Assembly: GCA_051002015.1 (NCBI GenBank)
Contig: JBPCMS010000007.1
Location: forward strand, 1 to 7,453
DNA length: 7,453 nt
Reading direction: 5' to 3'
From: JACDBE01 sp051002015
Lineage (GTDB): Bacteria > Actinomycetota > Acidimicrobiia > Spongiisociales > UBA5794
Positions 1 through 5,720 of the stretch are shown one piece after another (position 1 is the stretch's first letter; each line of letters opens with the position of its first letter). A program made the translations under genes and the position numbers. The notes under the pieces are model-generated. The model saw only the letters and a list, made by a program, of their open reading frames with translations, made no database searches and had not been told where the DNA came from.

Positions 1-419
1 TCCGGGTGGACGCCGGGGTCGATCCCGATCCCGCGCCCGATGCCCGCCTCGGCCATCATCACCAGGAACTCACCCTTGCCGCACCCGATCTCGACCACGG
101 TCCCGCCGGTGAGCCCGTGGCGGTCCACCCAGTCGGGGGCCAGCGTCCGGGCGAAGTCCTGGAACCGGGGCGAGTACGCCTGGGTCTCCTCGTACCGCTC
201 CGAGTACTCGGTCAGGGCAGGGTCGAAGGCGGTGTTGGCGATGAACCCGCACCCGGGGCAGAAGGCGAGCCGCATCGATCCGGTGGGGAAGCGGCGTGCC
301 TCGTCCTCGTCGTCGACCAGCAGGCAGCTGTTGGTGGGAACCCCGTCCTGGATGTGGAACGACTCCAGCCCGGCGGCCCCGCAGGCGGGGCACACCAGCG
401 AGGTGGCGGTGCGGGTCAC
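1..419 (-). CDS. Class I SAM-dependent methyltransferase with N-terminal zinc site, partial (C-terminus beyond the left edge)
   Basis: Only the first 139 residues are in the window. Residues 1-60 carry two cysteine pairs, C10-P-A-C13 and C54-P-G-C57, the spacing of a small zinc-binding module like those in front of sugar methyltransferases. Next comes a Y-rich stretch (EYSERYEETQAYSPRFQDFA, about 71-90). The SAM-binding motif I follows (VVEIGCGKGEF, about 108-118), with an acidic residue at D134 at the end of strand 2. The rest of the Rossmann fold is cut off. The GTG start at 419 is chosen because it overlaps the upstream methyltransferase stop by four bases (GTGA), which implies translational coupling; no strong Shine-Dalgarno site is visible. 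The product is probably a soluble enzyme that methylates a nucleotide-sugar or glycan intermediate made by the same operon. The methyl acceptor cannot be told, and O-, N- or C-methylation are all open. Confidence 0.85.
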   Translation of the reverse strand, partial: MTRTATSLVCPACGAAGLESFHIQDGVPTNSCLLVDDEDEARRFPTGSMRLAFCPGCGFIANTAFDPALTEYSERYEETQAYSPRFQDFARTLAPDWVDRHGLTGGTVVEIGCGKGEFLVMMAEAGIGRGIGIDPGVHP

Positions 420-1654
420 GGCAGGATCCGCGGCTCGGGCACGGGGAGGATCATGCGGCCCCCGCCGGCCAGATAGCCGGCCTGCTGCTCGGCGATCTCC
501 TTGGCGAAGTTCCACGCCAGCAGCAGCAGGTAGTCGGGGCGCCGCTCGGTCAGCACGCCCGGGTCGAGGATCGGCTGGTGGGTGCCGGGCATGTGCCGCC
601 CCTGCTTGTACCGGTTGCGGTCGACCACGTAGCTGACCAGCTCGGTGCCCAGCGCGGCGTAGTTGAGCATGGTGGCCCCCTTGGCCGCCGCTCCGTAGCC
701 GGCCACGGCGGCGCCGTCGGCGACCAGCCCGGCGATCAGCGCCCGGAGCTCGGCGGCCACCCGCTCCACCCGCTCCCCGAACCGGGCGTAGTAGCCGAAC
801 CGGTCGAGCCCGGCCTCCCGCTCCAGCTCGAGGTACTCGACCACCCGGGACGACGGATCGTCATGGTGGCCGATGTACCAGCGCAGGGTCCCGCCGTGCA
901 GCTCGGGGAAGTACTCGACGTCGTTGAGGTACAGCCGGTGCCGCCGCATCAGCCGGTCGATCGAGGTGCACGAGTAGTAGCAGTGGTGCTCGTGGTAGAT
1001 GGTGTCGAACTCGACGTCGTCGATCAGCGTCTTCACCCACGGGTTCTCCACCGTGATCAGCCCGTCGTCGGCCAGCAGGATCGCCATCCCGTCGACGAAG
1101 TCGTTGAGCGCCGGGACATGGGCGAGCACGTTGTTGGCGACGATCACGTCGGCCACCGAGCCGTCCTGGCGGAGCGCCTCGGCCAGGTCGGCCCCGAAGA
1201 AGGCGTCGATGGTGGCCACCCCGGCGGCGGTTGCGGCCGCCGCCTGGGCAGGGGCCGGGTCGATCCCCAGCACCGGGACGCCGGCGGCGAAGAAGTTCTC
1301 CAGCATGTACCCGTCGTTGCTACCGATCTCGACCACCAGCGAGTCGGGTCCCAGCCCGCGCTGGGCGACCAACCGGGCGGCGTGGCGGCGGCCATGCTCG
1401 ACCACCGCATCCGAGAACGAGGAGAAGTAGAGGTAGTTGTCGACGAACAGCTTCTGCGGCGGCACCTCTTCGAGGATCTGGACCAGGGCGCACTCCGGGC
1501 AGAAGGCCACCTCCAGCCGATAACGGTCCTCGGGGGCGTCGAGCCGTTCGGCGACGACCAGGGCGTCGGCCAGCGGGGTCACCCCGAGGTCGAGGAAGGT
1601 CCGGAGGTCGAGCCCGCGGCACGATCGGCAGGGCACCGGGGTCGCCGCGCTCAC
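416..1654 (-). CDS. Sugar C-methyltransferase, TylCIII/TcaB9-like (class I SAM methyltransferase)
   Basis: The 412-residue product has the full three-part layout of NDP-hexose C-methyltransferases. An N-terminal zinc module has C9-R-S-C12 and C52-P-E-C55 with the typical LDLG.TPLADAL stretch between them. The central Rossmann domain has motif I EIGSNDG (109-115) and an acidic residue at D132. The C-terminal domain has the signature GYGAAAKG (319-326) and the LAWNFAKEI segment near 379-387. The family's active-site run is present as Y220-H-E222-H223, with H179 in NNVLAHV; by recalled alignment these match the catalytic Tyr, Glu and His residues described for TcaB9. Such enzymes put a methyl group from SAM on C3 of a 4-keto nucleotide sugar, making a branched deoxysugar. 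The GTG start at 1654 directly precedes the zinc module and lies 10 nt after the upstream SDR stop. Exact substrate is inferred from context (CDP-sugar). Confidence 0.9.
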   Translation of the reverse strand: MSAATPVPCRSCRGLDLRTFLDLGVTPLADALVVAERLDAPEDRYRLEVAFCPECALVQILEEVPPQKLFVDNYLYFSSFSDAVVEHGRRHAARLVAQRGLGPDSLVVEIGSNDGYMLENFFAAGVPVLGIDPAPAQAAAATAAGVATIDAFFGADLAEALRQDGSVADVIVANNVLAHVPALNDFVDGMAILLADDGLITVENPWVKTLIDDVEFDTIYHEHHCYYSCTSIDRLMRRHRLYLNDVEYFPELHGGTLRWYIGHHDDPSSRVVEYLELEREAGLDRFGYYARFGERVERVAAELRALIAGLVADGAAVAGYGAAAKGATMLNYAALGTELVSYVVDRNRYKQGRHMPGTHQPILDPGVLTERRPDYLLLLAWNFAKEIAEQQAGYLAGGGRMILPVPEPRILP

Positions 1655-1664
1655 CAGGTCGCCG

Positions 1665-2711
1665 TCATGTACCCGAAGGCGGACGACCCGACAAGCGGCG
1701 CAGATCGGGGCCGAGCATCCCTTGGTCGATCATCCCCAGGACGTGGCGGATCCGCTGATAGCGCGACCCTTCGAGCTGTTCAAGGGTGACGCCATCGGAG
1801 ATATATGCCTCGGCGAGCTGCTCGATGCCCTTGCGCACCGTCCACCGGGGGCGGGCGGCGGGGAACGTCGTCTCCAGCTTGGTGCAGTCCACCCGGTGGC
1901 TGCGGGGGTCGTCGAACGCACCGTCGGAGAGGGTGACCACCGAGCCGTCCACCACCTCCTCCACCATCGACGCCACCGAGGCGATCCGGTAGTTCTCGTC
2001 GGTGGCGCCGACGTTGAACACCTGGTCGTGGATCAGGGAGCGGTCGGCCTCCATCAGCACCAGGAAGGCCATGGCGATGTCCTCGACGTGGATCAGCGGC
2101 CGCCACGACGAGCCGTCGCTCTTCAGCAACACCTGGCCCGTGGTGACGGCGTACCCGGTGAGGTTGTTGACCACCAGGTCGCCGCGCAGTCGGGGCGACA
2201 CCCCGTATGCGGTGGCGATGCGCAGGTAGGTGGGGCTGAAGTCGTCGCCGGCGAGCCGGGCGATGCCTTCCTCGGCTCTTGCCTTGGAGACGCCGTAGGG
2301 GGTCAGCGGGTTCAACCCGCCGCCCTCGTCGATGGGGTCGTCCCCCTGCACCCCGTAGAGGCTGCACGACGACGAGAGCAGGAACCGGGGGACCCCGGCC
2401 GCCTTCGCCGCCTCGGCCAGCCGGACCGTGGCATGGTGGTTGATGTCGAGAGTGACCGCGGGGCTCAGATCGCCGAGCGGGTCGTTGGAGATCCCGGCGA
2501 GGTGGATCACGGCGTCGAACCCGGCGAGATCCCCGGCACCGACATCGCGCACGTCGAGCCGGACCGCAGGGGGGTCGACGGTGTCCGGTCCGAAGACGCA
2601 CGACGCGAACAGGTAGCTGTCCAGCCCGACCACCTCGTGCCCCGCCTGGCGGAGAACGGGAACCAGGACGGTGCCGATGTAGCCATCGTGCCCGGTGACC
2701 AGCACCTTCAA
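1665..2711 (-). CDS. NAD(P)-dependent nucleotide-sugar epimerase/dehydratase (extended SDR family)
   Basis: The 348-residue product begins with the dinucleotide-binding motif TGHDGYIG (GxxGxxG at 7-13) and an acidic residue after strand 2 (D31). The active-site strand reads LLSSSCSLYG (111-120), and the catalytic pair is Y139-GVS-K143. Substrate-domain landmarks are RPLIHVEDIA (204-213) and VFNVG (231-235). The C-terminal tail has a Y-x-R-I-x-H-V-L-x-M-I-x-x-G-M-L pattern (about 318-333), which I recall from SDRs found beside rfbF and C-methyltransferase genes. The active-site strand is GalE-like rather than the T-D-[EK] type of classical 4,6-dehydratases. Epimerase or ketoreductase activity on the methylated keto sugar is therefore more likely than dehydration. 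The start is TTG at 2711, 4 nt after the rfbF stop; GGTGA overlapping that stop may serve as the ribosome site. GTG at 2705 is a possible alternative. Cytoplasmic enzyme; exact reaction unknown. Confidence 0.85.
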   Translation of the reverse strand: MKVLVTGHDGYIGTVLVPVLRQAGHEVVGLDSYLFASCVFGPDTVDPPAVRLDVRDVGAGDLAGFDAVIHLAGISNDPLGDLSPAVTLDINHHATVRLAEAAKAAGVPRFLLSSSCSLYGVQGDDPIDEGGGLNPLTPYGVSKARAEEGIARLAGDDFSPTYLRIATAYGVSPRLRGDLVVNNLTGYAVTTGQVLLKSDGSSWRPLIHVEDIAMAFLVLMEADRSLIHDQVFNVGATDENYRIASVASMVEEVVDGSVVTLSDGAFDDPRSHRVDCTKLETTFPAARPRWTVRKGIEQLAEAYISDGVTLEQLEGSRYQRIRHVLGMIDQGMLGPDLRRLSGRPPSGT

Positions 2712-2715
2712 CGGG

Positions 2716-3483
2716 TCACCACACCTTCCACGGCGGGTCGTCCTCCCACATCCGCTCCAGCAGGTTCCTGTCCCGCAGGGTGTCCATGCACTGCCAGAAG
2801 CCGGGATGCCGGTAGGCCATCAGCTGGCCGTCGGCCGCCAGCTTCTGCAGCGGCTCCCGCTCGAACATCACCCGGTCGCCGCCGATGTACCCGGCCACCT
2901 CCGGCTCGAGCACGAAGAAGGCGCCGTTGATCCAACCCTCACCGGTCTGCGGTTTCTCGTCGAACTGGACGACCTGGTCTCGTTCGATCTCGAGGTGCCC
3001 GAAGCGGGCCGGGGGGCGCACCGCGGTCAGCGTCGCCAGCCGGCCGTGGCTGCGGTGGAAGTCGACGAGGGCGTTGAGGTCGACGTCGGACAGCCCGTCC
3101 CCCCAGGTGACCAGGCAGGTGTCGTCACCCAGGTGGGGGAGTAGCCGCTTGATCCTGCCCCCGGTCCCGGTCTCCAGCCCGGTCTCGATGAGGGAGACCT
3201 TCCAGTGGCGATGCTCGTCCCCGTCGCCAGGGGTGAGGTTGCGGTTGCCCAGGTCGAGGTGCAGGTCCCCCTCGAGCGACGCGTAGTCGACGAACCAACG
3301 CTTGATGTAATCACTCTTGTATCCGAGGGCGACGGCGAACTCGGTGAACCCGAAGTGCTCGTAGTAGCGCATGATGTGCCACAGGATCGGCCGTCCACCG
3401 ATCTCCACCATCGGCTTGGGGAGCCGCTCGGTCTCCTCGGACAGCCTGCTCCCCAACCCCCCGGCGAGGATGCCCACCTTCAC
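2716..3483 (-). CDS. rfbF: Glucose-1-phosphate cytidylyltransferase
   Basis: This enzyme joins CTP and alpha-D-glucose 1-phosphate to give CDP-glucose and diphosphate, the entry step to CDP-deoxysugars. The 255-residue length fits the family. The nucleotide-binding loop is GGLGSRLSEET (8-18), whose SEET is typical of RfbF and separates it from RmlA. It is followed by K23 in LPKPM and the stretch EIGGRPILWHIM (27-38). Further landmarks are the metal-binding WGDGLSDVDL (127-136, D129), DEKP (176-179), INGAFFV (185-191), and the family ending FWQCMDTLRDRNLLERMW (229-246, D234) followed by PWKVW. The GTG start at 3483 is preferred because it gives MKVGILAGG and has a purine-rich GGGGGTGG a few bases upstream. 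An upstream GTG at 3516 would add 11 non-conserved residues. First gene of the leftward sugar operon, cytoplasmic. Confidence 0.93.
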   Translation of the reverse strand: MKVGILAGGLGSRLSEETERLPKPMVEIGGRPILWHIMRYYEHFGFTEFAVALGYKSDYIKRWFVDYASLEGDLHLDLGNRNLTPGDGDEHRHWKVSLIETGLETGTGGRIKRLLPHLGDDTCLVTWGDGLSDVDLNALVDFHRSHGRLATLTAVRPPARFGHLEIERDQVVQFDEKPQTGEGWINGAFFVLEPEVAGYIGGDRVMFEREPLQKLAADGQLMAYRHPGFWQCMDTLRDRNLLERMWEDDPPWKVW

Positions 3484-3510
3484 CTGCCACCCCCGTGCGA
3501 TCCTGCTGGT

Positions 3511-3528
3511 CGGCACCGTTCGGTGCCG
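3511..3528. repeat. Perfect palindrome in front of the sugar operon
   Basis: CGGCACCG TT CGGTGCCG is a perfect inverted repeat with 8-bp arms and a 2-nt centre. It lies 27 nt before the rfbF start and about 70 nt after the AAA ATPase stop. Neither strand has a T-run after it, so it is not a standard intrinsic terminator. As RNA it would fold as a 7-bp stem with a four-base loop. It could be an operator, a 5'-leader hairpin of the sugar operon, or a stabiliser of the AAA gene's 3' end. A possible -10 (CACAAT, minus strand 3542 to 3537) lies just upstream for rfbF but has no good -35. Confidence 0.6.
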
Positions 3529-3598
3529 TGTCCCCCATTGTGGCCGACCCGGGCGGCATGGGCATAAGCCGAGCGACCCAGATTCGGACTCATCGGAT

Positions 3599-5608
3599 TC
3601 AGCCGCCGCCGGCCTCGGTGGCGGGAAGGATGTTCTCCAGGGCCCTGTCGAGGTCGTCGTTGGTGACCTCGATGGCCTTGGAATCGCCGCGGAGCGCCTG
3701 GAGGGCGGCCTCCCGCATCATCCCCGACAGGTCTGCGAACGAGTAGCCCTCGGTGGCCTCGACCAACCGCTCGATCGAAACGTCCCCGGCGAAGGGTATG
3801 TCGCCGATGTCGAAGAAGGCCTTGCGGGCGGATGCCTCGGGTAGCCCGAGGTAGAGGTGGGTCTCCAGCCGGCCCGCCCTGATCAGGGCGGGATCGACCA
3901 GGTCACGCCGGTTGGTGGCGCCGATGACGAAGACGTTCCCCCGCTCAGTGACCCCGTCCATCTCGGTGAGCAATGCCGCCACCACCGAGTCGGTGACGTT
4001 GTTGGTGGACCTGCCCCTGACCGGGGCCAGGGCATCGATCTCGTCGAAGAACAGGATCGAGGGTGCCACCGCCCGGGCCCTGGCGAAGATCTCCCGCACC
4101 GCCCGCTCGGATTCGCCCACCCACTTGTCGAGCAGCTCGGCGCCCTTGATCGTGAAGAAGGCGGCCCCCGCCTCGTGGGCCAATGCCCGGATGACGAAGG
4201 TCTTGCCGGTTCCGGGGGGGCCGTAGAGGAGGATGCCCCGTGGCGGCTCGATCCCCAACCGGGAGAAGCGCTCCGGCTCCCGCATCTGCCAGATGACGCT
4301 CTCGGTGAGCCGCTGCTTCACCTCCTCGAGGTTGGCCACCTGCTCGAACCCGCTGGTGGGCATCTCGCCCAGCCCGGTGCTTCCCAGCGACGGGGTGATC
4401 TCGCCGATGGCGCCGAGCAGGTGGTCCTGGGTGAGGGTCCCGGCGCTGGTGGCGATCATCGCCGATGCCTGGACAACGGCGGCGAGGACGTCGGCTCCGG
4501 AGAAGCCGGCGCTGCGGTTGGCCAGCTGCCCGTAGTCGAGGTCGTCCCCGGTGGGCACCCTGCGCAGCGCCGCCTCGAACAGCAGGGCCCGCCTGGCGGT
4601 GTCGGGGGGAGGGATGGTCAGGGTGCGGGGGAGCAGCGGGCTCGTGGTGATCGCCTCGGGGAGCCTGGTCGCCGACGAGGTACCGAGCACGCAGGCGAGA
4701 CGGGGTTTCTCGGCGACGGTGTCGAGGAACCAGCGCATGATCGCCGCCATCTGGGTGCGGAACATGGCGTCGTCACCGGCGATGGCGTCGAGCCGATCGA
4801 CGAACACCACCGCCGGCCCGGGCACGTTCACCGCCTTCTCCAGCCGGTCGAGCAGGCCCTCGGGTTTGAACACCAGCTCGAGCGACACCTCGTGCACCTT
4901 GGCGCCCACCCGCTCCGCAGCGGAGGCGACGATCTCGGACTTGCCGCAGCCGGCGGGGCCGCTGAGCAGGACACCGGCGACCTTGGGCAGCCCCCAGGCG
5001 GCGGGGAGGTCGCCGGCCGATGTGAGCAGCGACAGCCATCCGGTCATCAGGTCGAGCTCGGTCGCCAGCCCGGCAAGCAGCGCCTCGGCGGTGGTGGGGC
5101 CCTCGCCGGCGACGGCGCCCTCGGGTTGCTCCACCACCTCGGCGGCGATGGTGCTCCCTGCCGGGTACACCAGCGTCCCGTTGCCGACCAGCCCGAAGGT
5201 GGCGGGCTCGACCGCGGTCACCTGGAGCCGGGTCTCGGTGGTGTCGCCCCGGTCCCCGTACGAGGCGCTCACCACCACGGTGTCGCCCACGGTGACGGGG
5301 AGGCCCTGCAGCGATCGGGACAGGTGCCTGGTGTCGAGCGCCGATCCGCCCCCGGACAGCTCGACCCGGCGGGCCTCGGCCAGCGGGGCCCGGAGCACCT
5401 CGGCGGTGTCGCCGACGTTGAGCCCGGCGTTGGCCAGGGCGATGGGGCCGAGCAGGATCGTCGACGGCGACGGCACCTCGCCGGCCGAGACCCGGCAATG
5501 GGTCCTACCCACCTTGACCGCTCCTCCGCCGGGGAGGCCCAGGGCGCTGAGAAGCGTGGCGTCTGCCCTGGCGATGGGGTCTGCACCCGCCTTGACGATG
5601 AACCGCAT
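3599..5608 (-). CDS. Cdc48/VCP-like tandem AAA ATPase (Rv0435c/Msm0858-type)
   Basis: The 669-residue product has the Cdc48 layout. Residues 1-160 resemble a substrate-recruiting N-domain (for example ILLGPIALANAGL, 51-63). D1 spans about 175-395 and D2 about 420-665. D2 is canonical: Walker A GPPGTGKT (463-470), pore loop KWVGES with W496, Walker B LFFDE (D522, E523), sensor-1 N566 in GATNRRD, and arginine fingers R577 and R580 in RAGR. D1 has a good Walker A (GPAGCGKS, 217-224), but Walker B ends VDR (D271, R272) with no catalytic Glu. No sensor-1 Asn or RPGR finger is seen where expected (GTSSATRL, SPLLPRTL). D1 therefore probably binds nucleotide without efficient hydrolysis, while D2 drives threading or unfolding of protein substrates. 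The ATG at 5608 is chosen because 142 further in-frame upstream codons are low-complexity and run into the nuclease gene. Substrate and partners unknown. Confidence 0.9.
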   Translation of the reverse strand: MRFIVKAGADPIARADATLLSALGLPGGGAVKVGRTHCRVSAGEVPSPSTILLGPIALANAGLNVGDTAEVLRAPLAEARRVELSGGGSALDTRHLSRSLQGLPVTVGDTVVVSASYGDRGDTTETRLQVTAVEPATFGLVGNGTLVYPAGSTIAAEVVEQPEGAVAGEGPTTAEALLAGLATELDLMTGWLSLLTSAGDLPAAWGLPKVAGVLLSGPAGCGKSEIVASAAERVGAKVHEVSLELVFKPEGLLDRLEKAVNVPGPAVVFVDRLDAIAGDDAMFRTQMAAIMRWFLDTVAEKPRLACVLGTSSATRLPEAITTSPLLPRTLTIPPPDTARRALLFEAALRRVPTGDDLDYGQLANRSAGFSGADVLAAVVQASAMIATSAGTLTQDHLLGAIGEITPSLGSTGLGEMPTSGFEQVANLEEVKQRLTESVIWQMREPERFSRLGIEPPRGILLYGPPGTGKTFVIRALAHEAGAAFFTIKGAELLDKWVGESERAVREIFARARAVAPSILFFDEIDALAPVRGRSTNNVTDSVVAALLTEMDGVTERGNVFVIGATNRRDLVDPALIRAGRLETHLYLGLPEASARKAFFDIGDIPFAGDVSIERLVEATEGYSFADLSGMMREAALQALRGDSKAIEVTNDDLDRALENILPATEAGGG

Positions 5609-5645
5609 GGCGGGTGAGGCTACACCCGAGTGGAAACCCTCGAAC
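5609..5645 (-). promoter_or_regulatory. Putative leaderless promoter of the AAA ATPase gene
   Basis: On the minus strand the hexamer TAGCCT (5622 to 5617) fits the actinobacterial -10 pattern TANNNT and ends 8 nt before the ATG at 5608. No Shine-Dalgarno site precedes that ATG, which suits a leaderless transcript starting at or near the start codon. The best -35 candidates 16-17 bp further upstream (GTTCGA or TTCGAG) are poor. The same hexamer stands in a similar position before the divergent gene at 7413. Inference only. Confidence 0.4.
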
Positions 5646-5720
5646 CTGAGGTCCTGGGTGTCGTGGCGGTGTGTGATCCGCTGAAGTTCGGAGGGAGGTC
5701 TGCCGAGCGCCCCGGTGGGC

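Noticed and set aside
3484..3516. Earlier GTG start for rfbF giving 11 more residues
   Set aside because: The extra residues are not family-like, and the GTG at 3483 gives the standard MKVGILAGG opening with a purine-rich site in front.
3581..3596. Minus-strand CCGATGAGTCCGAATC, resembling part of a hammerhead ribozyme core
   Set aside because: The conserved CUGAUGA and GAAA boxes are incomplete, and no flanking stems that would form a three-way junction can be drawn.
5704..5718. GC-rich imperfect hairpin after the nuclease stop as an intrinsic terminator
   Set aside because: The stem needs a bulge and is short, and no T-run follows on the minus strand.
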